Shown: piece after piece, positions 16,951 to 26,009 of the stretch
Position numbering within the stretch: position 1 is the first letter of the stretch
Layout of the letters: every line of letters starts with the position of its first letter
Assembly (NCBI GenBank): GCA_963665085.2
Contig: CAXXXS010000001.1
Location: 4,836,001-4,900,000 of the forward strand
Direction of reading: 5' to 3'
From: G963665085 sp963665085
GTDB taxonomy: Bacteria > Bacteroidota > Bacteroidia > Bacteroidales > JAAAOM01
Length of the DNA: 64,000 bases
Notes under the pieces: generated by a model
What the model was told of the DNA's origin: nothing
The model's input: the letters and a program-made list of their open reading frames with translations, nothing else
Database searches by the model: none
Made by a program: the position numbers and the translations under genes

Positions 16951-17727
16951 CTAATGTTTTATATTCTTCCTTAACTCCTTTAAAAATGCCTTCATTTCCT
17001 CCGTATCTTTGTCTTTTAGAATCTCAATCAGATCGCCCATCTTTGAATGGATCAATTTCACTTGTTCGAGACTGTATTTATTAAACATGATCTCCGAGAT
17101 TAAATAATCACTTTCGGTGATAAACCCCTCAGCAATCTTTAAGTGTTTCTGGTAAGTAGTTCCGGGAGCTTCCTGTTTTTTCATAACAGAAGCAAAAACC
17201 ATGGTTGAAGCAAATGGTATTGAGAGTGAATATGCTATTGTTTTATCGTGTTCGATAAATGTGTAATCAAATATTTTAAGTTTTAATGACTCATAAAACT
17301 CCCTAAAAAAAGCTTTCCCTTCTTCATCTGATTGCGTAATGATAATCGCACTTTGTCCCTCTAATGCTTTTACATTGGCAAAAGTAGGTCCAAACATAGG
17401 ATGGGTAGATACGAAACGTCTTCCTGTTTTTAAATAAAAGTCTTTTAATCCGTTTTTCACTGAGGAAATATCAGAGATGATACACTTTTCCGGAAGGTAT
17501 GGTAGTACTTCTTCAAATACAGGAATTGTTAAGTGAAGACTCACAGCATTGATTAATAATTCCGGTTCAAATTCCCTAATATCTTCATAGGTTAACAAGC
17601 GGTGGGAGTTAAAAAGATATTTCATACGTTCTTTATCCTTGTCGTAAACACCTACCTCGTGATCCAAGCAAAGCGACTCAACGAGCCATGCTCCCATATT
17701 TCCCGCACCCAGAATAACTATTTTCAT
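16951..17727 (-). CDS. tyrA: Prephenate dehydrogenase
   Basis: The 258-residue protein has an N-terminal NAD(P) Rossmann motif (MKIVILGAGNMG). A prephenate dehydrogenase core follows, with SDISSVKNGL, the conserved HPMFGPTFA segment and an all-helical C-terminal half. It oxidatively decarboxylates prephenate to 4-hydroxyphenylpyruvate in tyrosine synthesis. It is the last gene of the aromatic cluster, but a 244-base gap with a repeat fragment separates it from aroC, so a second promoter is possible. It is short for the family and has no ACT or chorismate mutase domain. Confidence 0.88.
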   Translation of the reverse strand: MKIVILGAGNMGAWLVESLCLDHEVGVYDKDKERMKYLFNSHRLLTYEDIREFEPELLINAVSLHLTIPVFEEVLPYLPEKCIISDISSVKNGLKDFYLKTGRRFVSTHPMFGPTFANVKALEGQSAIIITQSDEEGKAFFREFYESLKLKIFDYTFIEHDKTIAYSLSIPFASTMVFASVMKKQEAPGTTYQKHLKIAEGFITESDYLISEIMFNKYSLEQVKLIHSKMGDLIEILKDKDTEEMKAFLKELRKNIKH

Positions 17728-17900
17728 TTTATTTTCTTATATTGTAATTTCAATCCAAGTTCCATTCTTTTTTCTCATGGCTACCATCGTTTTTCAACCA
17801 CCATTGTAATTGCGTTGCACTCACCTTAGTTATTAGTGTTTTACAAATGATAATCTTATTTGACTTCATATTCACATATTGGGTAGCCTGCTTTCTTAAA

Positions 17901-17934
17901 GTCCTCCTCTTAGGGGGATTTAGGGGGTAATCCA
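17901..17934. repeat. Dispersed MITE-like repeat, fragment D
   Basis: GTCCTCCTCTTAGGGGGATT followed by TAGGGGGTAATCC matches the closing half of copies A and B. Only about 34 bp remain, in the tyrA-aroC gap. Confidence 0.6.
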
Positions 17935-17971
17935 CAAAAACTTAAATCCTCCTAGCAACCACACTCCTTTT

Positions 17972-18973
17972 TTAATTATTGTACTCAAAAACCCTATTCG
18001 TTTTCTGTGCCTGTAACATAAAATCTGCTAAAACAATAGCTGTTGCAGCTTCACAAACCACAGGCACACGCAAAGCAATGCAGAGATCATGTCGTCCTTC
18101 AACGGAAAGGTCAACCATTTCTCCTGTTTTAACATTGATTGTTTTTTGCGAAGGATGTATACTTGATGTAGGTTTTACCGCTATTCTGAAAACCAAATCA
18201 TTTCCATTGGTAATACCACCATTAATCCCTGCTGCATTATTGGTTTCCGTTTTTCCATCAACTGATATAAAATTATCATTGTGTTCAGATCCTTTCATTT
18301 TTGCTGCTGCAAAGCCAGAACCAAACTCAATACCTTTTATGGCTGGTATAGAAAAGATCATGTGACTAAGAACTGCTTCAACAGAATCAAAGAATGGCTC
18401 ACCCAGGGTTTGTGGCATATTACTAGCGGCACATTCAATAATCCCGCCTATAGAATCTTGTTCTTCAATAGCTTTATCGATAGCTTTTTCAATATTGGGA
18501 TTCCCTCCTACTTCAAGTAGTTTGGCTTCAATGAGTGTTGGATTAATTATTTTCTTTGCCAAAACACCAGCAGCAACAAGGCCAAGAGTAATCCTACCAG
18601 AAAAATGCCCTCCTCCACGATAATCTTCAAATCCTCCATATTTCAGCGAAGCAACAAAATCTGCATGTCCCGGACGTGGTGTCTCCCTAAGTTTTGTATA
18701 ATCTCTTGACCGTGTATTAGTATTCTCAAATAATATAGTAATCGGGGCCCCTGTTGTTCTATCATTAAAAACACCGCTTAAGATTCTTGGTATATCAGAT
18801 TCTTTTCGGGGGGTGGTACCTTTTGCACCACTTCTTCTTCTACTAAGATCGCTAAGTAAATCTGCTTCTTTTAATGGAATACCAGATGGTGCTCCATCAA
18901 TAACAACACCTACTCCTACTCCATGTGATTCACCAAAAATGCTTACACGAAATAATTTTCCAAAACTATTCAT
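17972..18973 (-). CDS. aroC: Chorismate synthase
   Basis: The 333-residue enzyme carries all three family signatures: GESHGVGVG near the N-terminus, RGGGHFSGRITLG in the middle, and RHDLCIALRVPVVCEAATA near the C-terminus. It converts EPSP to chorismate using reduced FMN. Its ATG overlaps the aroD stop by one base (TAATG), which implies translational coupling. It is slightly shorter than the usual 350-390 residues, but no motif is lost. Confidence 0.95.
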   Translation of the reverse strand: MNSFGKLFRVSIFGESHGVGVGVVIDGAPSGIPLKEADLLSDLSRRRSGAKGTTPRKESDIPRILSGVFNDRTTGAPITILFENTNTRSRDYTKLRETPRPGHADFVASLKYGGFEDYRGGGHFSGRITLGLVAAGVLAKKIINPTLIEAKLLEVGGNPNIEKAIDKAIEEQDSIGGIIECAASNMPQTLGEPFFDSVEAVLSHMIFSIPAIKGIEFGSGFAAAKMKGSEHNDNFISVDGKTETNNAAGINGGITNGNDLVFRIAVKPTSSIHPSQKTINVKTGEMVDLSVEGRHDLCIALRVPVVCEAATAIVLADFMLQAQKTNRVFEYNN

Positions 18974-19614
18974 TATAATGTCTTCAATTGTTCTACATAT
19001 TGTTTAAGTTCAGATACAGTAAGTTGCCCGGGAGCAGTCTTCTCTCCACCATCAGGTGCTGCAAAAGAAAATTCTGCACCAAGAAAAAGAGCCATTACTC
19101 GGGTAATTTTTCCTAATTCCCCCATTCCGATGGAAACCATACGATTATCTGTATCATAAAAAGAAAGGATATTGGCAACATCCTTCAATTCCGTTATCTG
19201 AGTTGCAATTTTGGCAACATCTGCACCAAAAAAATAACAGTCATTTACAATCTTTCGTAAAGAATTATTAGAAGGTGTCTCATCATAGTTATGATAAGAG
19301 ATAATTACATCACAACCATTTTCCTTTGCAAACTCAACCATCTCTTTTCGGTAATATATAGGCGATTCATATTCAATATCAACATATGTAGCACCACTTT
19401 TTATCGCCAGCTTTAATTGTTCTTTCCTGGATTCATCACTAATACCTTCAACAGGTCTGTATGTAGCAATCAATTTATTTGATTGAGAAAAGATGGTTTT
19501 TACATCTTCGTTACTAAACTGAGTTAAATCCAGTCGAACCTCAGCTAACTCTGTTTCCTTTAGGGCTTCCAGACAGACATTTATATTTTTATCTGACAGA
19601 CTAACACAAATCAT
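18973..19614 (-). CDS. aroD: 3-dehydroquinate dehydratase, type I
   Basis: This 213-residue class I enzyme has the catalytic His in VIISYHNYDETP and the Schiff-base Lys in ADVAKIATQ. It dehydrates 3-dehydroquinate to 3-dehydroshikimate. The start MICVSLSD at 19614 is preferred over the ATG 24 bases upstream, because it limits the overlap with aroB to 14 bases and removes an atypical N-terminus. It lies between aroB and aroC in a tightly packed operon. Confidence 0.92.
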   Translation of the reverse strand: MICVSLSDKNINVCLEALKETELAEVRLDLTQFSNEDVKTIFSQSNKLIATYRPVEGISDESRKEQLKLAIKSGATYVDIEYESPIYYRKEMVEFAKENGCDVIISYHNYDETPSNNSLRKIVNDCYFFGADVAKIATQITELKDVANILSFYDTDNRMVSIGMGELGKITRVMALFLGAEFSFAAPDGGEKTAPGQLTVSELKQYVEQLKTL

Positions 19615-20629
19615 AAACCAGGTCCTCCAAACTTTCAATTTTTACTTCTTTAGTCAAAGCACTTCCAAGCTTTTCCAATAAAACAAGATGAATCTTGTCC
19701 CCTTCTCTCTTTTTGTCTTTTTTCATTGCAGACAATACGTTCTTCATGTCATATACACAATCTACAGGAAGGGATAATTTTAATAATAATCCACGTAACC
19801 TGTTAACCTCATCAAAGGTTAATCCACATAAGTTATTTGAGAGATTTGCAGCAACAATCATCCCAATACTAACAGCTTCTCCGTGTAGTACTCCACCCAT
19901 TTTTTCAAATGCATGAGCAAAGGTATGCCCAAAATTTAATAACCGCCGTTCTCCTTTCTCCCTCTCATCATTTTCTACCACTTTTGCTTTAATCAAAACT
20001 GATTGATAAACCAATTCAGCAATCACATCTATATCTAAAGCAAGGGCTTTCTCTGCATTCTCTTCAAGATATGTAAACAACGACATACTTTTAATCGCTC
20101 CAGCCTTAACAATTTCTGCAAATCCAGCAATCACTTCCCTTTTATCAAGTGTATTTAACATGGTTGGGTCACAAAGTACAAACTCTGGCTGGTTAAAAAC
20201 GCCAACCATATTTTTAAAACCTGTGAAATTTACACCGTTTTTACCTCCCACACTGGCATCAACCTGAGATAATAATGTTGTTGAGACAAAACCAAAACGC
20301 AGACCGCGCATATAGACTGAAGCCGCGAAGCCAGCAACATCGCACACAATACCCCCTCCTACTGCAAGAACAAACCACGAACGATCTACTTCATATTCAA
20401 CAAACTTACCAATGATATAATCTAGGGTTGTTAAGTTTTTATTCTCCTCTCCCAGCCCTATTTCAACCTGGGGAAATTCTGCAATAGACTCTCCGTAGTA
20501 TTTATTTATATTATTATCTGTGATTACAATCACTTTATCTTTTGGCAAATAACTTTTCAGATTAGAGAAGCATTCGCCTATATAGATTGTTGATTTGCGT
20601 TCACCTAGATTAATTGTAATTTCCTTCAT
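19601..20629 (-). CDS. aroB: 3-dehydroquinate synthase
   Basis: The 342-residue enzyme has the NAD-binding segment AVGGGIVCDVAGFAASVYMRG, STTLLSQVDASVGGKNGVN, and metal ligands in GHTFAHAFEK and LHGEAVSIGM. It cyclises DAHP to 3-dehydroquinate. Two bases separate its ATG from the end of the DAHP synthase gene, and its 3' end overlaps aroD. It is full length with no missing motif. Confidence 0.95.
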   Translation of the reverse strand: MKEITINLGERKSTIYIGECFSNLKSYLPKDKVIVITDNNINKYYGESIAEFPQVEIGLGEENKNLTTLDYIIGKFVEYEVDRSWFVLAVGGGIVCDVAGFAASVYMRGLRFGFVSTTLLSQVDASVGGKNGVNFTGFKNMVGVFNQPEFVLCDPTMLNTLDKREVIAGFAEIVKAGAIKSMSLFTYLEENAEKALALDIDVIAELVYQSVLIKAKVVENDEREKGERRLLNFGHTFAHAFEKMGGVLHGEAVSIGMIVAANLSNNLCGLTFDEVNRLRGLLLKLSLPVDCVYDMKNVLSAMKKDKKREGDKIHLVLLEKLGSALTKEVKIESLEDLVYDLC

Positions 20630-20631
20630 TG

Positions 20632-21738
20632 TTAGTTATTAGATTCTTTTTTGGATTCGATTTCATTCATAACCAATGTTTGAACGTTGATTGACTCCTG
20701 GTGAATTGCCCTAAAAACTTTGATAATAAATTCTTCACTTAATCCTTTCTTTTCTGCTAACTCAATTCGTTTGTTTAGAATCTCATCCCAACGTGTAGTT
20801 TGAAGAATAGTAATGTTATTTGATTTTTTATACTCACCAATTTTACGTGCAATTTTCATACGATTTTCAAAGATATTCAAAAGTTGATCATCATACTTAT
20901 CAATCTCATCACGAAGTTCTTCAAGAGTATTAAGAAGCAAAGTATTATCAATATCTGATTTTCGTAAAATTAATTTATCCAAAATTTCTTTCAAACCTTG
21001 TGGACTAACTTGTTGTTTTGCATCACTTAAGGCTTTATCAGGATTAATATGCGTTTCAATTATTAAACCATTAAAACTTAAGTCCATTGCTTTTTGAGAA
21101 ATTTCAAAGATAAGATCTCTGTGGCCGGCAATATGACTAGGATCTGTAATAATAGGCAAATCCGGAACTCTTCTTCTCAATTCAATTGGAACCTGCCACT
21201 GTGGAACATTTCGATAAATTGATTTTCCGTAAATAGAGAATCCCCTGTGTATCGCAGCTAATTTTTTAATCCCTGCCTGATTTAACCTTTCGAGCGCACC
21301 AATCCATAATTCGACATCGGGATTTACCGGGTTTTTAACCATTACAGGAATTTCAACTCCACGAAGTGAGTCTGCAATCTCTTGAACTGCAAATGGATTA
21401 GCAGATGTACGGGCACCAATCCACAAAATATCTACACCTGCTTTTAAACAGTCGTATACATGTTTAACATTGGCAACTTCAACAGCTGTTAACATACCAT
21501 ATTTGTCTTTTACTTTTCGCAACCATGGTAAGCCTTCTGTTCCAACACCTTCAAAAGCACTTGGCCGTGTTCTAGGCTTCCATATCCCTGCACGGAAAAT
21601 TTTTACGCCTACTTTATCCAATTCATCAGCCGTAGCCATTACTTGTTCTTCTGTTTCTGCACTACATGGCCCTGCCATTATTAAAGGCTTATCCTCTATT
21701 CCTGGAAATGTAAATGGCTCTAACTCTAGATTTATCAT
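20632..21738 (-). CDS. Bifunctional DAHP synthase / chorismate mutase type II
   Basis: The protein (368 aa) joins a type I beta DAHP synthase (about 1-265; GPCSAE, KPRTRPSAFEG, LWIGART, ITDPSHIAGHRDLI) to an AroQ-type chorismate mutase (about 270-360; LEELRDEIDKYDDQLLNIFENRMKIARKIGEYK). This fusion is typical of Bacteroidota. It makes DAHP from PEP and erythrose 4-phosphate and also turns chorismate into prephenate. Its position between pheA and aroB places entry and branch-point steps in one operon. The CM domain may allow feedback by prephenate. Confidence 0.93.
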   Translation of the reverse strand: MINLELEPFTFPGIEDKPLIMAGPCSAETEEQVMATADELDKVGVKIFRAGIWKPRTRPSAFEGVGTEGLPWLRKVKDKYGMLTAVEVANVKHVYDCLKAGVDILWIGARTSANPFAVQEIADSLRGVEIPVMVKNPVNPDVELWIGALERLNQAGIKKLAAIHRGFSIYGKSIYRNVPQWQVPIELRRRVPDLPIITDPSHIAGHRDLIFEISQKAMDLSFNGLIIETHINPDKALSDAKQQVSPQGLKEILDKLILRKSDIDNTLLLNTLEELRDEIDKYDDQLLNIFENRMKIARKIGEYKKSNNITILQTTRWDEILNKRIELAEKKGLSEEFIIKVFRAIHQESINVQTLVMNEIESKKESNN

Positions 21739-21749
21739 GATATTTAATT

Positions 21750-22607
21750 TTATTCTTTTATTGATTTTCCTTTTATATACTCTCCTAATATATCTAATTC
21801 ACCGGTAAAAGGCCTTATTGCCTCCAATGATTGTTTATATACATCGTAATCGTCAAACTCGACATCAGCATAAAACTGATATTCCCATTCTTTTCCAACA
21901 ATTGGCATTGATTGTATTTTAGAAAGGTTAATGTTATAAAATGAGAATGTAATTAACACCTTTGCCAAACTACCAAATTTATGAGAGACAGTAAAATGCA
22001 AGGACGATTTGTTTACTACACTTGGATGATTATCCCCATTTTTTTCCCCCAGGATTAAAAATCGTGTGTAGTTCTTCTTATTTGTTTCAATTCCAGCCGC
22101 TAAAATCTCTAATCCATATTTCTCGTTGGCTAACCTGCTTGCGATAGCCCCAATATTCATAAGATTTTCTTCTTTAATTTTCTTTGCACTAAGTGCGGTA
22201 TCATTACTATCAATTAACTTGATATCCGGGTAATTATCAAAAAACTTCTGGCACTGAAGAATAGCCATTGGGTGTGAATATACTTCCTTTATGTCCTCAA
22301 TCTTTTGTCCGGGAAGTGCTACTAAATTATGTTTGATTCGTAAATAAATCTCTCCGATTATTTCCATATTTGATTCCAGTATCAAACCATAATTTGGAAG
22401 AATGCTACCTGCTAAAGAATTCTCAATAGCAGTAATACCATAATCAACATGGTTTTTATTTAACGAACGAAATAATTCTTTAAATGTATTTCGGGGTACT
22501 ATCTCTACTTCTTCATTCTCGAAATAACGTAAGGCTGCAATCTCATGAAATGCCCCATACCCGCCTTGAATGGCAATTGTTTTTTTCTTCTTTTCTTCGT
22601 TTAGCAT
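21750..22607 (-). CDS. pheA: Prephenate dehydratase
   Basis: The protein (285 aa) has a prephenate dehydratase domain (about 8-190; AIQGGYGAFHEIAA, the catalytic TRF motif in KKNYTRFLIL) and a C-terminal ACT regulatory domain (about 200-280; FTVSHKFGSLAKVLITF). It forms phenylpyruvate and is normally inhibited by phenylalanine via ACT. The usual ESRP effector motif is altered to QSMP. It is the first structural gene of the operon. A leader peptide rich in Phe/Tyr codons and a terminator lie just upstream, so its transcription is probably attenuated. Confidence 0.93.
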   Translation of the reverse strand: MLNEEKKKKTIAIQGGYGAFHEIAALRYFENEEVEIVPRNTFKELFRSLNKNHVDYGITAIENSLAGSILPNYGLILESNMEIIGEIYLRIKHNLVALPGQKIEDIKEVYSHPMAILQCQKFFDNYPDIKLIDSNDTALSAKKIKEENLMNIGAIASRLANEKYGLEILAAGIETNKKNYTRFLILGEKNGDNHPSVVNKSSLHFTVSHKFGSLAKVLITFSFYNINLSKIQSMPIVGKEWEYQFYADVEFDDYDVYKQSLEAIRPFTGELDILGEYIKGKSIKE

Positions 22608-22621
22608 CTTTCAAAAATTTT

Positions 22622-22656
22622 TACAAAAAAAAAGTCCCAATTTTCATTGGGACTTT
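22622..22656 (-). terminator. Attenuator terminator in front of pheA
   Basis: On the minus strand AAAGTCCCAA (22656-22647), loop TGAAAA and TTGGGACTTT (22640-22631) form a perfect 10-bp stem, followed by a run of T (nine in all, counting the stem end). It lies 24 bases before the pheA ATG and after the leader peptide gene. It would therefore stop transcription before the operon unless prevented from folding. Confidence 0.88.
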
Positions 22657-22689
22657 CTAAACCTATATTTTTTTGCAATACATCCCAAT
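22646..22689 (-). promoter_or_regulatory. Antiterminator pairing of the Phe/Tyr attenuator
   Basis: On the minus strand ATTGGGA (22689-22683) begins at the last base of the leader stop codon. It is complementary to TCCCAAT (22652-22646), which forms most of the 5' arm and the first loop base of the terminator; one extra G-U pair extends it to 8 bp. The two foldings exclude each other. A ribosome at the leader stop would cover the first arm. One stalled upstream on Phe/Tyr codons would leave it free. Confidence 0.78.
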
Positions 22690-22748
22690 TACTCTATGCT
22701 GATAAAGTAAAAATAAAAGTAAAAGAATGCATTGCTAAATAATTTCAT
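22689..22748 (-). CDS. Phe/Tyr leader peptide
   Basis: A 19-codon gene encodes MKLFSNAFFYFYFYFISIE. Residues 8-15 are eight aromatic codons in a row (F F Y F Y F Y F), plus F4, so nine of 19 residues are Phe or Tyr. It is followed at once by the antiterminator arm and then the terminator before pheA. This is the architecture of amino-acid attenuation as in enterobacterial pheL. It would sense charged tRNA-Phe and tRNA-Tyr and control the whole aromatic operon. The ATG at 22748 lies 20 bases from the -7 box. Confidence 0.88.
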   Translation of the reverse strand: MKLFSNAFFYFYFYFISIE

Positions 22749-22767
22749 ATTATCTCTATTTGTCCGG

Positions 22768-22775
22768 CAAATGTA
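22768..22775 (-). promoter_or_regulatory. -7 box of the aromatic operon
   Basis: TACATTTG on the minus strand matches TAnnTTTG exactly. Transcription would begin near 22760, leaving a very short 5' leader before the leader peptide ATG. No good -33 TTTG was found at the expected distance. Confidence 0.6.
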
Positions 22776-22846
22776 TAAAATTTAATTTGATAAATATCAT
22801 GTTTCGAAATAAAAGTTTTTAAAACTATAAACTAAATTTCTACTAT

Positions 22847-23575
22847 CTATTCTTCCAATCCGAATATCTGAAGAACAAGCCCTCTGTAACTTTTACCTAT
22901 AGGAAGGCTAATACCTTTAACTTCCAGCATGTTACCATCAAGCGCATCAATTCGTTTTTTTGAAACTATATATGATTTATGTATTCGAATAAAAAGATCA
23001 TTGGGAAGTTTTTCTTCTAATTCTCTTAATGAAGCTAATGCAGTTACTTTTTTATTTATCGTATGAAAAGTTACATATGCTTTTTGACCTTCAATATAAA
23101 CAAGATCTTCAAAATTTATTTTATAATGTTTTCTATCTGCTCTTATAACCAAATAACTATCGTGCATTGTAGCTTCTGTATGCTCTTGTTCTTCTTCATT
23201 TGTTTCTTTCTTAGCTTTTTCGATTAAAGCAAGAACTTTATTAGAAGCATTAAGAAAACGTTCAAAAGAAAATGGTTTTAACAGGTAGTCGCATACATTT
23301 AATTCAAATCCTTCAATTGCATATTCTTTGTAAGCAGTAGTAATTATAACATAAGGAGGATTTTGCAACGTTCGTAAAAATTCAAGTCCGGTAATATCTG
23401 GCATCTGTATATCCAGAAAAATCAAATCAATATTCTCTGTTTTAATTACATCCATTGCTTTTAAAGGAGAATTAAAATCTCCTTTAAACTCCAAAAAAGG
23501 GAGCTTTTCAATATAATCTTTGATATATTGGCGGGCAAGATGCTCGTCATCAACTACGATACAATTAACTTTCAT
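22847..23575 (-). CDS. LytTR-family response regulator
   Basis: The 242-residue protein has a receiver domain (1-120, phosphoacceptor D55 in LIFLDIQMPD, KPF lysine near 103) and a LytTR DNA-binding domain (about 140-240; DLVYIEGQKAYVTFH ... LFIRIHKSYIVSKKRIDAL). It overlaps the 3' end of the kinase gene by 11 bases. The pair is divergent from the RND efflux operon across a 233-base gap, so it may regulate efflux; this is inferred from position only. Confidence 0.9.
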   Translation of the reverse strand: MKVNCIVVDDEHLARQYIKDYIEKLPFLEFKGDFNSPLKAMDVIKTENIDLIFLDIQMPDITGLEFLRTLQNPPYVIITTAYKEYAIEGFELNVCDYLLKPFSFERFLNASNKVLALIEKAKKETNEEEQEHTEATMHDSYLVIRADRKHYKINFEDLVYIEGQKAYVTFHTINKKVTALASLRELEEKLPNDLFIRIHKSYIVSKKRIDALDGNMLEVKGISLPIGKSYRGLVLQIFGLEE

Positions 23576-24584
23576 CAGCTTCTATCTCCAGTTTGACTAT
23601 AAATCTATTATTTTTTTCTTCAAGAGATAACTCATGTTTACGTGAATATAAAATTGCGAGACGATGTTTTACATTTAAAATACCTGTTCCAGCTCCTTTT
23701 TTTGCTCTTTTTTCTAAGGGAATAGAATTTTCTATTTCAAAATATAGTTTATTAGGTTTTATCGTTTTTATTCGAATATTAATGTATGCTTCTTCTAATT
23801 CTTCTATTTTACTGTATTTAAAACTATTTTCAAGAAATGGGATAAAAAGCATAGGGGCAATTTTTATGTTAGCTGCATCTTGATCAAAGATAAAACTAAC
23901 ATCTTCAATTTGGGGTGCTTTTATTTTCTGGAAAGCAATATAATTTTGTATATATTCTACTTCTGATTGTATTGGCACCGTTTCATTTACACAATCTTCT
24001 ATTACGTAGCGAAGCATGCTCGAAAGTTTTAAGATACTCTCCGGGGCTTTCTCGGATTTCATATAGCTCAAAGAATAAATATTATTTAAAGCATTAAATA
24101 AGAAATGTGGATTTATCTGCGATTTTAATAGTTTTAATTCTGTATTTAATTTTTGCTCTTTTATTTCTTTACCTAATATGAGTTGTTCTCTTAATCGTTG
24201 TTGAATAATATAAACACTTCCCGTCATAATTAATAACAAATGCCAAAAAAAAGCTTTTGTGCCAATCATTACCCTTATGTTTGGAGGACGATCACCAGTA
24301 TGTGTCCTTGGAAACATAATATAATAGTCCATCTCAACATAACCAATAGTAAAAAGAAGTATTAATAGAAAACTTATTACTAAATATTTTGTATTGTTTG
24401 TTGTATTATAAAATTTGGGGAAAATAATTAATGTGTTTGTATAGAATATTAAACTATAAAAAGAAAGATTAATTGCTGTTGATAGCAATGCTAAATCAAC
24501 GGACATCATCCCAAGTGCAATTCCAAAAGAAAGACCTGTTATTAATAACCAGAAATAAATTTGTAGACTTATCTTGTTGTTCAT
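23565..24584 (-). CDS. LytS-type membrane histidine kinase
   Basis: The 339-residue protein has four membrane helices (about 8-28, 33-55, 66-86, 108-127), a short coiled coil and a His_kinase (PF06580-type) domain with H160 in LKSQINPHFLFNALNNIYSL. A short HATPase follows (GAGTGILNVKHRLAILY). It autophosphorylates and serves the overlapping LytTR regulator. It has no extracellular sensor domain, so sensing is probably within the membrane. Confidence 0.9.
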   Translation of the reverse strand: MNNKISLQIYFWLLITGLSFGIALGMMSVDLALLSTAINLSFYSLIFYTNTLIIFPKFYNTTNNTKYLVISFLLILLFTIGYVEMDYYIMFPRTHTGDRPPNIRVMIGTKAFFWHLLLIMTGSVYIIQQRLREQLILGKEIKEQKLNTELKLLKSQINPHFLFNALNNIYSLSYMKSEKAPESILKLSSMLRYVIEDCVNETVPIQSEVEYIQNYIAFQKIKAPQIEDVSFIFDQDAANIKIAPMLFIPFLENSFKYSKIEELEEAYINIRIKTIKPNKLYFEIENSIPLEKRAKKGAGTGILNVKHRLAILYSRKHELSLEEKNNRFIVKLEIEADES

Positions 24585-24817
24585 TTACAACTTTTATATG
24601 TAAAAGTAGAGTCGTTTTAATAAGCTTCCAAAATTTATTAACCAAAGTCTCTGTTTCATATACGAATGTCATATCTTTATAAAAGAACATATCAAAATAT
24701 CTATTATTAGTTATGCAAGCTTTTTCGTTCATACAAAATGTTATTTGGTTCATTTAACTTTTCAATAAATATAATTCATACGTAATTAGCATAATTAAAT
24801 ATATAATAGTAATCATA

Positions 24818-25930
24818 ATGAAGAAAATAATTACAATAGGAATCAGTCTGATCGTATTGGTTCTAGCAATATTTGTTTCTGTTTCTGTTTTAAAGGAAAA
24901 ACCCAATCCCCGAAAAAGTAAAGATCAAACCAGCAAAATTTCTGTAAAGGTTTCCGAGGTAAAAGAAAGCAAATCTAAAACCGGGGTCACATATTCTGGA
25001 AGAGTAAACTCGTTCGATAACATTATCTTATCTGCTGAAGTTAGCGGTAAAATACTACAGGGAGATGTTCCTTTAAAAGAGGGTGAATCTTTCAATGAAG
25101 GGCAATTATTATTAAAAATATATAGCGAGAACATTGAGTCTACATTAAAAGCTTCAAAAAGTAGCTTTTTAAAAACTTTATCGGATGTACTTCCTGATAT
25201 TTATATTGATTACCCAGATAGCTATAATAAATGGAAGAATTTCTTTAATTCTATTGAACTAGATAAGAAGCTACCAGAACTCCCAAAGATTGATAGCGAG
25301 AATGAAAAAATCTTTATGGTTTCAAATGATATCATTTCAAATTACTATTCAATTCAAAATGAAGAAATAACATTAACAAAATATAAAATTTGGGCACCCT
25401 TTAACGGTTACTTCAAAAGTGTATCTAAGGAAGTTGGTTCTTTTACTTCCACAGGAGCCCAGATTGGTGAGTTAATCCGATATGATAAATTAGAAATTAT
25501 CGTTCCTGTTTATATTGATGATGCCAGAAAAATTAAAGATGGCGACAAAGTCACTATGTTTATAGATGATAAAGAGTTAACCGGAACAGTTACCCGAATT
25601 GCTGGTTTCGTTGATGAAGAAACTCGTTCTGTAAATATTTATGTTACATTCACCCAGAACAAAAAAACATTATTTGCAGGCGAATATGTACAAGTAAAAT
25701 TCAACACAACAAACCAGACCGAAGGAATTACCCTTCCAAGGGAAGCTGTTATGACGGACCATACTGTTTATACCCTTATCGACAACAAACTCCATAAGAC
25801 AGAAATCAATGAATTGCAATTCTTGGATGATTCAACATTAGTATCTGGTTTAAATACAGGTGACATTGTTGTAGTAGAATCTCTTCTTAATGTTAAAGAA
25901 GGCCAAGAAGTAAATCCTTTAATGAAATAG
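24818..25930 (+). CDS. RND efflux periplasmic adaptor (membrane fusion protein)
   Basis: The adaptor (370 aa) has an N-terminal membrane anchor or signal (about 5-25), a lipoyl/barrel-sandwich half-motif (VTYSGRVNSFDNIILSAEVSGKI), a helical hairpin insertion and the beta-barrel region (APFNGYFKSVSKEVGSFTSTGAQIGELI). It links the inner-membrane pump to the outer-membrane channel. It is the first of three co-directional genes (79 and 34 base gaps) forming a complete tripartite system. The hairpin is short. Confidence 0.9.
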   Translation: MKKIITIGISLIVLVLAIFVSVSVLKEKPNPRKSKDQTSKISVKVSEVKESKSKTGVTYSGRVNSFDNIILSAEVSGKILQGDVPLKEGESFNEGQLLLKIYSENIESTLKASKSSFLKTLSDVLPDIYIDYPDSYNKWKNFFNSIELDKKLPELPKIDSENEKIFMVSNDIISNYYSIQNEEITLTKYKIWAPFNGYFKSVSKEVGSFTSTGAQIGELIRYDKLEIIVPVYIDDARKIKDGDKVTMFIDDKELTGTVTRIAGFVDEETRSVNIYVTFTQNKKTLFAGEYVQVKFNTTNQTEGITLPREAVMTDHTVYTLIDNKLHKTEINELQFLDDSTLVSGLNTGDIVVVESLLNVKEGQEVNPLMK

Positions 25931-26009
25931 TTCCCTTCATAATTGGGTATACTATTAAATAGATAACGTTTCTTATTTGAAACAGAACTAAAAATTAAGG
26001 AAATAAATT

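Noticed and set aside
24585..24817. Frames in the gap between the LytS-type kinase and the efflux operon
   Set aside because: They overlap the kinase start, have no family and no spacing to suit a gene; the gap is more likely a divergent promoter region.
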